64,000 nt of DNA from Paenibacillus_L residui (GTDB lineage: Bacteria; Bacillota; Bacilli; Paenibacillales; NBRC-103111). The stretch covers positions 93,067 through 157,066 of the forward strand of contig NZ_JBHTIU010000003.1 in the NCBI RefSeq assembly GCF_042677205.1, written 5' to 3'. This document shows, piece after piece, positions 17,157 to 26,758 of the stretch. Position numbers and translations under genes: made by a program. The first letter of the stretch is position 1, and each line of letters opens with the position of its first letter. The notes under the pieces are model-generated. The model made no database searches. It was not told the DNA's origin and saw only the letters and a program-made list of their open reading frames with translations.

Positions 17157-18524
17157 ATGAACAGAGTTCGAAAATCAGGCGGATTTCCTGCTTTGCTGGC
17201 CGTTGGTTTGTTGTCGGTTATCGTTTCTGGCTGCACTGCCAATACAGGGATGGAGGGATCTGCCGATGAATCGGATATCTCAACCCCTCACGCAAACATG
17301 GGGACATCCGATGAAGGTCCCCAGGAGGAAGTTACGATCCGGGTTCTGTACCCTTGGGGCCAAGGGGCTTTCGATGAACGATTTAAGGACATTGACGAGA
17401 AACTGCCCGATATTAGACTGGAGCTCATTGATTCCCGGGCCGAGCTGGAGCCGCTGCAGGAACTGAACGCCAAAAAAATAGTACCGGATCTCATTTTTGC
17501 CAATTGGGGCATCGAGCCGCTCATGGAGCTCGAAATGATTGAGCCGTTGGACGCTCTGGCGGAACAATACGAATTCGATCTGGATAGGCTTGATCCGTCG
17601 ATTATTGCGTTGTACCGGGCCTGGGATAAGGAAGGAAGGCTGATCGGAATGCCGACGTCGGCGGATAATTATGCTTTATTTTACAACAAGGAAGTATTCG
17701 ACCTCTTCGGGGTTTCCTATCCGACAGATGATATGACATGGAACGATGTACTCGATCTGGCCAAACGGCTGACAGCGGTGAAGGACGGAATCCAATACCG
17801 GGGGCTGGAAATGGGACCGGGCTTTACAGGTACGGAAGCGCTTGTCCCGCTTATGCAGTTGACGGTAAACTTGACGGATCCCGAGACGGGAGAGGTGCTC
17901 ATATCGCAAGAGCCTGCCGTTCATAAATATATGGAATTAATGAAAGCGTTTTATAATATTCCGGGCCTGTATAACAGTGATCCGGAAGCCCGCAAGGATT
18001 ATGAATTCACCAAGAACACGGTGGCCATGATTGTTTCCTGGCCAGGATATTTGCGCTGGGGAATCGGAGATCCGGACAAAGCCCGGTCGATCGATATTGC
18101 TCCGCTCCCGGTATGGCCGGAGCTCCCGGACATTGCGCCGACTCATTTTTCCCACCCCCTTATCCTAAATAAATATAGCGAAAACAAGGAGGCTGCCTTC
18201 CAGGTGCTGATGGAAGTAGCATCTGCGGATCATCAGACGGTGCTGGCTGAAATCGCGGATGGGTTGACGGTGCTTAATCAGCCGGAAATCAATGAGCGCT
18301 ATGGGGCCAATTATGAAATCTTCGACGGCAAAAATTTAAGCGCCTTCGTGGCCCGTACACCAGCGCTTCCCCCATCCAGAGTCAGTCCGTGGGATAAATA
18401 CGTCGATATCGTCGGCCATCTGGCGGAGTTTGCCGAATCCGACATGAACATCCCCGAATTCCTGCGGGTAGTCCAGGAGAAGGCCGAAATGAGGATAGCC
18501 GAAGAAAAGTCCAGAAGAGAATGA
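17157..18524 (+). CDS. Carbohydrate ABC transporter solute-binding lipoprotein
   Basis: The 455-residue protein has a basic N-terminus, a hydrophobic stretch and a lipobox VSGC (Cys25), so it should be lipid-anchored. The rest fits the family 1 extracellular solute-binding fold (TIRVLYPWG at the start of the mature domain, YALFYNKEVFDLFGV, WNDVLDLAKRL, and the C-terminal helical region). It is the first gene of a 14-kb locus and is followed by an ATPase 73 bases downstream. The ligand is unknown, but the two permease pairs and the DUF5696 protein point to an oligosaccharide. A strong AAGGAGG lies 8 bases before the ATG. Confidence 0.9.
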   Translation: MNRVRKSGGFPALLAVGLLSVIVSGCTANTGMEGSADESDISTPHANMGTSDEGPQEEVTIRVLYPWGQGAFDERFKDIDEKLPDIRLELIDSRAELEPLQELNAKKIVPDLIFANWGIEPLMELEMIEPLDALAEQYEFDLDRLDPSIIALYRAWDKEGRLIGMPTSADNYALFYNKEVFDLFGVSYPTDDMTWNDVLDLAKRLTAVKDGIQYRGLEMGPGFTGTEALVPLMQLTVNLTDPETGEVLISQEPAVHKYMELMKAFYNIPGLYNSDPEARKDYEFTKNTVAMIVSWPGYLRWGIGDPDKARSIDIAPLPVWPELPDIAPTHFSHPLILNKYSENKEAAFQVLMEVASADHQTVLAEIADGLTVLNQPEINERYGANYEIFDGKNLSAFVARTPALPPSRVSPWDKYVDIVGHLAEFAESDMNIPEFLRVVQEKAEMRIAEEKSRRE

Positions 18525-18597
18525 CCCTGCACGAAGCAGAAAGACATATGAAATCGGCAAGGTGAGAAACGAAACCGAGTTACAGGGAGGTTTACCA

Positions 18598-19716
18598 TTG
18601 GCCAGAATTTTGTTTAACCACGTTTACAAACGGTATGGAAAATACAAAGAAGTCGCTGTGAAGGACTTTAATCTGGAAGTGGAGGATCAGGAATTTCTTG
18701 TGTTCGTCGGCCCTTCCGGCTGCGGGAAATCGACGACGCTGAGAATGCTTGCCGGTCTGGAGGATATCTCCGAAGGGGAGATCTATATCGGGGACACCAT
18801 CGTCAATAACTATCCGCCCAAAGACCGCGACATCTCCATGGTTTTCCAAAATTACGCCCTCTATCCGAATATGAGTGTCTATGAAAATATCGCTTTCGGT
18901 CTCAGGCTGCGCAAACAGCCGAAGCACGAAATCGATCTGGCGGTCAAACGGGCGGCCCGTGTGCTGGAGATCGAAAACTATCTGGATCGCAAACCCCGGG
19001 AGCTATCGGGGGGACAAAGGCAGCGGGTCGCCCTGGGCCGTGCCATCGTCCGGACCCCTCAGGCTTTCCTGATGGATGAGCCGCTGTCCAATCTCGACGC
19101 ACGGCTCCGGGTGCAGATGCGTTCGGAAATCATAAGTCTGCACCGCAAAATCGGAGTCACGATGATTTATGTCACTCACGATCAGGTAGAAGCGATGACG
19201 ATGGGGGACCGGGTGGTGGTGATGAACCGGGGGGTCATTCAGCAGGTCGATACCCCCGAGCAGGTCTATAACAAGCCGGTCAATATGTTTGTGGCCAATT
19301 TTATCGGCAATCCTCCCATGAATTTTATAGACGGGCGGATCAGGGAGGAAGCGGGAAAGCTTGATTTCCATACGAACCGGTTCAAGCTGCGGCTTACAGA
19401 AAAGCAGGCGTATCACCTCCGCAAGGAAAATTTGGTGGATATGACCGTTGTCCTTGGAATTCGTGCGGAGAACATAAGCTTTGACGAGATCGTCATGGAA
19501 GCCTTCCCTGATTCCGTACTTACGGGTATTCTGCAGTTCAACGAATTTTTGGGCTCCGACCGCTACTACCATATGGATATTGGTACTGAGCAAACGCTGG
19601 TCGTACGGGCGCATCCGAGACATCATTACGATGACGGAACTAAGGTGACCGTGGCGCTGGACATGAATAAAGCTTTGTTTTTTCATAAAACGACCGGGGT
19701 GCTGTTAACAGATTGA
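18598..19716 (+). CDS. Carbohydrate ABC transporter ATP-binding protein (MsmX/UgpC type)
   Basis: The TTG start at 18598 is chosen because CAGGGAGG lies about 8 bases upstream and the resulting start MARILFNHVYKRYG matches the family; this gives 372 residues. Walker A is GPSGCGKSTT, the Q-loop is MVFQNYALYP, the signature is LSGGQRQR and Walker B is FLMDEPLSNLDARLR. A C-terminal regulatory OB-fold domain begins near residue 240. Such ATPases often energise several sugar permeases in one cell. It is the only ATPase in this locus, so it probably serves both permease pairs (22757-24633 and 29153-30995). Confidence 0.94.
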   Translation: MARILFNHVYKRYGKYKEVAVKDFNLEVEDQEFLVFVGPSGCGKSTTLRMLAGLEDISEGEIYIGDTIVNNYPPKDRDISMVFQNYALYPNMSVYENIAFGLRLRKQPKHEIDLAVKRAARVLEIENYLDRKPRELSGGQRQRVALGRAIVRTPQAFLMDEPLSNLDARLRVQMRSEIISLHRKIGVTMIYVTHDQVEAMTMGDRVVVMNRGVIQQVDTPEQVYNKPVNMFVANFIGNPPMNFIDGRIREEAGKLDFHTNRFKLRLTEKQAYHLRKENLVDMTVVLGIRAENISFDEIVMEAFPDSVLTGILQFNEFLGSDRYYHMDIGTEQTLVVRAHPRHHYDDGTKVTVALDMNKALFFHKTTGVLLTD

Positions 19717-19791
19717 CCTTGGAGGTCTGGTGAAAGAAGGTACGAAGCGAATCATTTTATCACCCCATTATAGCGCGGAAGGAGGATACCG

Positions 19792-22767
19792 ATGGCTTAC
19801 ACAAATAAAGGGAACAGATCCCGGTTTACCGCTGTGATGCTGATCGGCGCCATGCTGACCGGTTTATTCGCTGCGCCGCACAGCGGTCTGGCGGCATTGG
19901 CGCCGTCCGCCGCCAAGACAGCTGTCATTTCCGGTGACGAATCCTCCTTGGAATCCGGCCCCTTCTATTACGAGATTCGCCAGGAATGGCAGGAGCAGGG
20001 CTGGGCGGAAGGGAAGGAGGGGGCTTATGTTCCGGCGAACCGGCTTGCGGCAAGCTCCGAGCAAGCAGAGGTGCGGATAGGGGCTTATAAGGGCGAGAAC
20101 GATGTTCTTGTATGGAAGAATGTCAAGGGCTGGATCGAATATGAGGTCGAGGCAGAGCAGGACGGGCTGTATGAGCTCGCTTTGGATTATTATCCGCTGC
20201 CGGAGGAGGACGGGGGCAACCGGCAAGCCGTTATCTTGTCCGTGCGGATTAACGGGGAGCACCCTTTCAGGGAAGCAAGGTCGATTCAGTTCGAGAGACA
20301 ATTCCGCGATCTGGAGCCGAAATTTGACAAAGAAGACAACCAGCTCCGATCACTGGTCGAAGAGCTGGGGGAATGGAGGAACCAGCCGTTCCGCGATTCG
20401 GAAGGCGCTTATTCACAGCCTCTTCTGTGGCCGCTGAAGAAAGGAACAAACCGAATTCGTCTGGAAGCCGTCAGACAGCCGCTGGCCATTAAGGCGCTGT
20501 ACGTAAACCCGCCCCAATCGATTCGGGATTATGCCGAGGTCAGATCGGAATATCCGGAGGAGTCTTCTGAGGAAGCCCGGCTGATCGAGGTCGAAGCGGA
20601 GCATTTTTATTCTAAAAATTCTACGTCCATTCAGGTCCAGTATGATCGCGATCCGCTCACGACCCCATATTCCATCTATAAAGTAAGGTTCAATACAATC
20701 GGCGGGGGGAGCTGGTATCGCAGCAGACAGGCCGTTACCTGGGAGCTGGACGTGCCGGAGGACGGAAGATACAAGCTCGCCATGCGCGTTAAGCAAAATT
20801 TTCATAAAAATCTGTCCGTATTCCGCAGCATTTCTATTGACGGGGAAATTCCATTTCAGGAAATGAAGCATTACGGGTTTCCCTATGCGACCTCCTGGCA
20901 GGGCGTTACGCTGGCGGATAAGGAAGGGGAGCCTTACGAATTTTATTTGACGAAAGGGACTCACACACTTTCAATGGAAGTCAATTACGAGCCGTTCATC
21001 CCTCTGTTGGTCGTTATTGACGGCATGGCGAGCGAATGGAGAGACATTTCGCTCGATCTGAGAACCGCTACCGGCAACCGGGTGGACGAATTCCGGGTTT
21101 GGGACGTGGAGAAGGAGCTTCCCGGCTTGGTGGACCGTTTGAAGAAGCTGCATGAGCAGTACAATTGGCTTGCGGAACAAATGATCGCAATTAACGGGAT
21201 GACCGATACCGTTTCCCAGTCCTTCGAATCGAGCGCCAAGGACATCGAAGATTTATTGAAGAATCCGAATGAAATTCCATATCGCCAGATTAATATCGGA
21301 ACGATGCAGGAGAAGCTGGAAACGCAGCGCACGGCTTTATTAGAGGCTCCGCTGCAGGTGGATAGAATTTATGCCGCCTCCGTGCAGGCGGAATTCCCGA
21401 AATTGACGGCCGGCTTCTTCCAGAAGCTGTGGGGGGCTATAGTCTCCTTGTTCGCTTCCTTTACCGACAGCAACAAGCTGAATGAGCAGAAGGACGAGGA
21501 GCTGAACGTCTGGATGCTGTGGGGTCGGGATTATGTTGACGAGCTTCAGCAGTTGGCGGACGAGCGATTTACGCCTGAGCATGGGATCAAGGTCAACGTC
21601 AATCTGATCCAGTCGAAGGATCTGCTCATTTTGGCCAAGGCGGGAGGGATTCTGCCGGACATTGCCCTCGGTATTCCCGGAGATATGCCCTTCGAGATGG
21701 CGCTGCGCAACGCTGCGCTCGATCTGTCGGAATTGCCCGGCGCCGGGCCGTTTCTCGACAAGTTCCATCCGGGTGCGATGCTTCCGTATTACTACAACGG
21801 CGGATATTACGGTGTCCCGGAAACGATTAATTTCAAGGTGATGTTCTACCGGAAGGATATTTTGGAGCGCTTGAAGCTGAAGGTGCCGGATACGTGGGAG
21901 GAAGTATATGATATGGTGCCTACCTTGCTGCAGAATCAAGCGAATTTCTACGTCGATCCGAATGATTTTTCCTATATTTTCTATCAGAACGGGGTCGAGA
22001 TGTATACTCCGGATGGTTTGAATACCGGGCTGGATACGCCGGAGGCCTTCGATTCCTTCAAGCAGTGGACCGATTTATTTAACGTCCATGGAATGGAACG
22101 TCAGGTGCAGAGCTTCTATAACCAGTTCCGGAAAGGCTTCATGCCGATCGGGATAGCTGATTTCAATCAATACATGCAGCTTCTTGTCGCCGCTCCCGAG
22201 CTTCTCAATGTATGGGGAATCGCTCCGGTGCCCGGCACGAAACAGCCGGACGGGTCCATCGTACGCTGGTCCGGGGGCACTAGCCTGCAGACGACAAGTG
22301 CCATGCTGTTCCGGGATACGCCCAAGGAAAAGCAGGAACTCGCTTGGAAATTCCTGCAGTGGTATATGTCGGATGACATACAGACGGAATACGGCCTGAA
22401 TCTCGAGCAGTATCGCGGGGAGGCGTTCCGCTGGAATTCGGCCAACATTAACGCGTTCGTTCATATGCCTTGGCGGCCGGAGGATTTGCAGGTCATTCTG
22501 GAGCAGTGGCGATGGCTGAAGGATATTCCGAATGTACCCGGGGGTTACATGACGACAAGAGAGCTGAGCTTCGCCTGGAATCGGGCCACAATAGACGATG
22601 AGAACCCGCGGATATCGCTGGAGAAGGCCGTCAAGCAGATCAAGAGGGAATTGATCCGCAAGCAGCAGGAATTCCGCTTGGTTGATGAGCAGGAGAATGT
22701 GCTCAGAACGCTGGAGCTTCCGCAAGTGACGGAACCGTGGAAAGGGGTGGATCCGTTTGTCGAGTAA
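19792..22767 (+). CDS. Large secreted solute-binding protein fused to carbohydrate-binding-like modules
   Basis: This 991-residue protein is about twice the usual size of a solute-binding protein. It has a signal peptide with a cleavage-like GLAALA site near residue 35 but no lipobox cysteine. Two beta-sandwich modules follow: about 45-255 (KGWIEYEVEAEQDGLYELAL) and about 262-420 (LIEVEAEHFYSKN), both like CBM6/CBM35 modules. A helical, coiled-coil-like section runs from about 435 to 545. The solute-binding domain runs from about 565 to 960 (LNVWMLWGRDYVDELQQLA, GVPETINFKVMFYRKD, WKFLQWYMSDDIQTEYG). It is encoded just before the first permease pair, so it is probably the receptor for that pair. 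How it stays at the cell surface without a lipid anchor is unclear. Confidence 0.85.
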   Translation: MAYTNKGNRSRFTAVMLIGAMLTGLFAAPHSGLAALAPSAAKTAVISGDESSLESGPFYYEIRQEWQEQGWAEGKEGAYVPANRLAASSEQAEVRIGAYKGENDVLVWKNVKGWIEYEVEAEQDGLYELALDYYPLPEEDGGNRQAVILSVRINGEHPFREARSIQFERQFRDLEPKFDKEDNQLRSLVEELGEWRNQPFRDSEGAYSQPLLWPLKKGTNRIRLEAVRQPLAIKALYVNPPQSIRDYAEVRSEYPEESSEEARLIEVEAEHFYSKNSTSIQVQYDRDPLTTPYSIYKVRFNTIGGGSWYRSRQAVTWELDVPEDGRYKLAMRVKQNFHKNLSVFRSISIDGEIPFQEMKHYGFPYATSWQGVTLADKEGEPYEFYLTKGTHTLSMEVNYEPFIPLLVVIDGMASEWRDISLDLRTATGNRVDEFRVWDVEKELPGLVDRLKKLHEQYNWLAEQMIAINGMTDTVSQSFESSAKDIEDLLKNPNEIPYRQINIGTMQEKLETQRTALLEAPLQVDRIYAASVQAEFPKLTAGFFQKLWGAIVSLFASFTDSNKLNEQKDEELNVWMLWGRDYVDELQQLADERFTPEHGIKVNVNLIQSKDLLILAKAGGILPDIALGIPGDMPFEMALRNAALDLSELPGAGPFLDKFHPGAMLPYYYNGGYYGVPETINFKVMFYRKDILERLKLKVPDTWEEVYDMVPTLLQNQANFYVDPNDFSYIFYQNGVEMYTPDGLNTGLDTPEAFDSFKQWTDLFNVHGMERQVQSFYNQFRKGFMPIGIADFNQYMQLLVAAPELLNVWGIAPVPGTKQPDGSIVRWSGGTSLQTTSAMLFRDTPKEKQELAWKFLQWYMSDDIQTEYGLNLEQYRGEAFRWNSANINAFVHMPWRPEDLQVILEQWRWLKDIPNVPGGYMTTRELSFAWNRATIDDENPRISLEKAVKQIKRELIRKQQEFRLVDEQENVLRTLELPQVTEPWKGVDPFVE

Positions 22768-23758
22768 CCTTCATGCCCCGGTCCGGCAGCACAGGCTTCA
22801 GGCTGGACAGAAGAGGAGCCAGCAAACCTTGTCCGGCAAATTTAAGCATCTTCTCTCGGAAATGTACAAATACAGGCTGTCCTATTTGTTCATTGCGCCA
22901 TTCGTTCTGGCTTTTACCATATTCATTCTTATTCCGGTTATTGCAGGAGTGCTGTTAAGCTTTACCTATTTCAACGCGATTGAGTTTCCAAGCTGGGTTG
23001 GGTGGAACAACTATCAAAACATTTTCTCCCAAGATATCGTTTTTCTGCAGCATGTATTGCCCAATTCGTTCAAATTCGCATTGTTCGTAGGGCCCATAGG
23101 CTATGTTTTGTCCTTCATTCTGGCCTGGCTCATCTCGCAGCTCCCGAACGCCGTCCGCATCTGGTACGCCCTGGCTATGTATGCGCCGTCGCTAACGGCC
23201 GGGGTAGCCATGGCGGTCGTCTGGCAGGTGATGTTTACCGGTGACCGGACCGGATATATCAACAGTTTTTTGCTGCGCTGGGGTTTCATTGACGAACCGA
23301 TTTATTTCGTTCTGGATGCGGATTACCTGCTGAATATTATGATTATCGTCTCCATTTGGTCCAGTATGGGGATCGGTTTCCTGGCCCAACTGGCCGGAAT
23401 TCTCAACGTAGACCGCACCCTGTACGAGGCCGGACGCATTGACGGCATATCCAGCCGCCTGCAGGAAATCTGGTATATCACGATTCCGATGATGAAGCCG
23501 CAGATGCTCTTCGCCGCGGTTATGGCCATTGTCCATACGTTAAATTCCGGCGGAATAGGAACCGATCTGTCCGGCAGCAACCCAACCCCGAATTATGCGG
23601 GACAATTGATGGCGAATCATATTCAGGACTACGGATTTATCCGTTTCGAGCTGGGTTATGCAAGCGCTATATCGATCATTCTTCTGTTGATGATGTTTAT
23701 TCTGAGCCGGTTCTTCTGGTACTTGTTCGGCACGGAGGAAGGAGGAGAGAAGGAATGA
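22757..23758 (+). CDS. Carbohydrate ABC transporter permease, first pair, MalF-like
   Basis: The 333-residue protein begins with TTG, 11 bases before the end of the upstream gene, with AAGGGGTGG about 8 bases upstream. It has six membrane segments and a long N-terminal cytoplasmic extension of about 30 residues. The EAA loop that contacts the ATPase is YEAGRIDGISSRLQEIWYIT, typical of binding-protein-dependent sugar permeases. It pairs with the overlapping downstream permease. Confidence 0.92.
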   Translation: MSSNLHAPVRQHRLQAGQKRSQQTLSGKFKHLLSEMYKYRLSYLFIAPFVLAFTIFILIPVIAGVLLSFTYFNAIEFPSWVGWNNYQNIFSQDIVFLQHVLPNSFKFALFVGPIGYVLSFILAWLISQLPNAVRIWYALAMYAPSLTAGVAMAVVWQVMFTGDRTGYINSFLLRWGFIDEPIYFVLDADYLLNIMIIVSIWSSMGIGFLAQLAGILNVDRTLYEAGRIDGISSRLQEIWYITIPMMKPQMLFAAVMAIVHTLNSGGIGTDLSGSNPTPNYAGQLMANHIQDYGFIRFELGYASAISIILLLMMFILSRFFWYLFGTEEGGEKE

Positions 23759-24633
23759 GGCAAAAATGGAAGGCCGTAATCCGCGTGCTGCGGCGGATTG
23801 ACCGTACGCAATATTTTCTGTTCGTCCTGTTGACTCTGCTATCCGCGTTCATGCTGCTGCCGTTGGTCTATATTTTTAATCATGCCTTCAAGCCGCTTCA
23901 CGAGCTGTTTCTGTTTCCGCCGACATTCATCGTCAGGGAGCCGACGACACAGAATTTCATCGAGCTGCTCAATTTGACGCAGAGCACGTTCGTTCCGGTT
24001 TCCCGCTATATCTTCAACAGCGTGGTCGTAACGATCCTGGCCACGATCGGCATGGTAGTGGTAGGCGCACTGTGCGCTTATCCATTGGCAAAGCATAAAT
24101 TCCCGGGCTCCAAGCTTGTCTTCGGCACGATTATCGTCTCACTGCTGTTCGTTACGGATACGATCGCGATTCCCCGTTATGTCGTCGTTCAGAGCCTGGG
24201 CATCATGAACACATACTGGGGTCACGTTCTGCCGATGCTTGCGCTGCCCGTAGGGGTTTTCCTGCTCAAGCAGTTTATGGAACAGCTGCCGGACGAATTG
24301 CTGGATGCGGCCAAAATCGATGGAGCGTCCGAATGGGGAATCTTCACCCGTATCGTCCTCCCGGTCGTCAGTCCGGCCATCGCGACGATTACGATTCTGG
24401 CATTCCAATCGGCGTGGGGGAATGCCGAAACCTCCATCTTCTTCATGCAGGAGGAGTCCATGAAGACCTTGCCGTTCTATATGTCCACCCTAACGGCAAA
24501 CCTGGCGAATACAGTGGCCAGGCAAGGGGCGGCCGCTGCCGGAGTGCTGATCATGTTCCTGCCGTCCCTGATCATCTTTCTAATTGCCCAACGCAAGGTC
24601 ATCACTACGATGGCTCACTCGGGGATCAAGTAA
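23755..24633 (+). CDS. Carbohydrate ABC transporter permease, first pair, MalG-like
   Basis: The 292-residue protein has six membrane segments and the EAA loop LLDAAKIDGASEWGIFTRIV. Its start overlaps the stop of the MalF-like permease (ATGA). The C-terminus ends with the usual cytoplasmic tail after FLIAQRKVITTM. Together with the preceding gene it would form the channel of one importer. Confidence 0.92.
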   Translation: MRQKWKAVIRVLRRIDRTQYFLFVLLTLLSAFMLLPLVYIFNHAFKPLHELFLFPPTFIVREPTTQNFIELLNLTQSTFVPVSRYIFNSVVVTILATIGMVVVGALCAYPLAKHKFPGSKLVFGTIIVSLLFVTDTIAIPRYVVVQSLGIMNTYWGHVLPMLALPVGVFLLKQFMEQLPDELLDAAKIDGASEWGIFTRIVLPVVSPAIATITILAFQSAWGNAETSIFFMQEESMKTLPFYMSTLTANLANTVARQGAAAAGVLIMFLPSLIIFLIAQRKVITTMAHSGIK

Positions 24634-24646
24634 AGGAGGGGGTAAG

Positions 24647-26758
24647 ATGGAGGCATCCAAACCGCGTAAACGGCTGGCAGGGATATTGATCTTGGTGCTC
24701 CTGCTTGCAGTGATATGGCCGATTGCCGCCCATGCGGAAGTTCCCTTCTCCACCTTCACAAGAGACAGCTTCGGGAGGGTCGTCTACACTCAGCCTGCGT
24801 ACGCCCCGATAGGGACTATCGGACAGGATATTTATATTGAGGATGACAACGGCAATAAGGTGTACTCTCCGCTCAAAGCGCCAAAGGATTTGTTCGTGGA
24901 CCGGAATGACCATATCTATGTGGCGGACACCGATAACAACCGGATCGTTCATTTCGACGAACATGGTGAGGTGGTCCGTGTCCTGACGGTTCCCGAGAGT
25001 CCTTTGAACAAACCCCAAGGCTTGTTCATTAACGAGGCCGGAGATATTTATGTAGCAGATAGCGGAAACCAGCGTGTGGCCAGGCTGAATCGGGAAGGGG
25101 AATTCGTTCAGGAATTCAAACGCCCCAAGTCGCGGTTTATCAATGATTCGTTCGTCTATGAGCCGATCAACATGGTGGTCGATAAACGGGGATTCGTCTA
25201 TGTCATCTCGCAGGGAAGCTATCAGGGGATTGTGCAGTTCGACCCGGAGGGAGAATTCTTCGGCTTCTTCGGGACGAATTCAACGGAAGTATCCGTTATG
25301 GACCGGATCCGCAGAATGTTCTACACGAAGGAGCAGCTCAGCCGCCAGGTCAGACTTCTCCCTACGACGATCCGCAATATTGACATTGATGAGCAGGGAT
25401 TCATCTATTCCGTATCCGGCTCGAAAACCGAGCAGGTCAAAAAACTGAATATACGGGGAGATAACCTGTGGAAGGAGCTGAGCTTCACCGAGCGCTCCCG
25501 CTATTTCCGCAAAGGGGATAGCTACCCCGAGGCACAGCTTGCCGACGTCGCCGTGGATGCCAACGGAAATCTGACGGTGATCGATAAGGCCATGAATATC
25601 GTCGCCCAGTACGATCCGAGCGGCAAGCTGCTGTTTTACTGGTCGGGACCGGTAGCGGCGGGAATTCCGCTGGTCGGTATCAATCAGAGCCCCGTGGCGG
25701 TCGATACCAACTCGAGCAATGAGATGTTCATTCTGGACGATTCCCTCAACTTGATTCAGGTGTTCAAACCGACGGAATTCGGAGCGGCCGTCCATACCGC
25801 TTACAAGCTGACCCAGGAAGGCAAATATGCGGAAAGCGAAGCCTACTGGAATCAAGTGGTGCGCCTTAACGCTTTGTTCACTCCCGCTTATGAAGGGCTG
25901 GCTCTTTCAGCCTTCCACAAGGAGGATTACAAGACCGCATTGGAGATGTATCGTTTGGCCGGTAATGCGGAGGGTTATTCCGATGCTTTCTGGCAGCTTA
26001 GGCTGCAGTGGTTTCAGCATAACTTTTCTATTCTCGCCAATTCAGTGCTGGCTGTCGGCGTTGCCGGCGTCGCCGGGGGCCGGCTGAAGAAGAAATTCGG
26101 CTGGCGTTTACTGCCAAGGACCAGGCCGAGATGGATGGAGCACATCTGGCTGAAGCAGTTAGGTCACGCCTTCTATATTTTGCGGCATCCGCTGGACGGC
26201 TTCAGCGATCTCCGATATTTGAACAGGGGCGGCTATATAAGCGCTATTGCACTGCTGGCACTGGTCATTATGATGCTGCTGGCCAAAGTAAATTTGACGA
26301 GCTTCAGCTTTAATCCGGTTCCGGCCAATGAGCTCAGGGGAGCGCCCATCATTGTTACGTTTGCCGTCCTGCTGCTGACCTGGATGATCTGCCACTACTT
26401 GATAGGCTCGATCTCCCAGGGGGAGGCCCGCTTTAAAGACGTGTTCGTAGGGAGCGCTTATGCCCTGTTCCCCATCGTGCTGCTGGGGGTGCCGCTGGCG
26501 CTCATATCCAATATCATGACGCTGAGCGAAAATTCCATATACAGCTTTTTCGAATGGCTGATGATTGGCTGGAGCGGGCTGCTTTTCTTCTGGAAGATCC
26601 AGTCTCTGCAAAATTACAGCGTGGGCGAGACGATCGTAAATATTCTGTTAACCATTGTGGCGATGATCGCTCTCTGGGTTCTTATTTTCATCATTCTCGG
26701 TCTATCCTCGGAATTTGTGGACTTCATCTATACGCTGTACCAGGAGGTGTCGATGTGA
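24647..26758 (+). CDS. Membrane protein with NHL-like repeats, TPR and Yip1-like domain
   Basis: The ATG at 24647 follows AAAGGAGGGGG, giving 703 residues. A signal peptide or membrane segment spans about 8-28. An NHL/beta-propeller region runs from about 75 to 400, with repeated pattern PKDLFVDRNDHIYVADTDNN, then PQGLFINEAGDIYVADSGNQ. A short TPR-like helical region follows (about 405-460), then a membrane segment (about 470-490) and a five-helix Yip1-like membrane domain (about 515-700). The family appears with DUF5696 and sugar ABC genes in Paenibacillus relatives as far as I recall. The propeller would face outside and could bind glycan or the neighbouring secreted proteins; that is inference. 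The stop overlaps the next start. Confidence 0.82.
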   Translation: MEASKPRKRLAGILILVLLLAVIWPIAAHAEVPFSTFTRDSFGRVVYTQPAYAPIGTIGQDIYIEDDNGNKVYSPLKAPKDLFVDRNDHIYVADTDNNRIVHFDEHGEVVRVLTVPESPLNKPQGLFINEAGDIYVADSGNQRVARLNREGEFVQEFKRPKSRFINDSFVYEPINMVVDKRGFVYVISQGSYQGIVQFDPEGEFFGFFGTNSTEVSVMDRIRRMFYTKEQLSRQVRLLPTTIRNIDIDEQGFIYSVSGSKTEQVKKLNIRGDNLWKELSFTERSRYFRKGDSYPEAQLADVAVDANGNLTVIDKAMNIVAQYDPSGKLLFYWSGPVAAGIPLVGINQSPVAVDTNSSNEMFILDDSLNLIQVFKPTEFGAAVHTAYKLTQEGKYAESEAYWNQVVRLNALFTPAYEGLALSAFHKEDYKTALEMYRLAGNAEGYSDAFWQLRLQWFQHNFSILANSVLAVGVAGVAGGRLKKKFGWRLLPRTRPRWMEHIWLKQLGHAFYILRHPLDGFSDLRYLNRGGYISAIALLALVIMMLLAKVNLTSFSFNPVPANELRGAPIIVTFAVLLLTWMICHYLIGSISQGEARFKDVFVGSAYALFPIVLLGVPLALISNIMTLSENSIYSFFEWLMIGWSGLLFFWKIQSLQNYSVGETIVNILLTIVAMIALWVLIFIILGLSSEFVDFIYTLYQEVSM

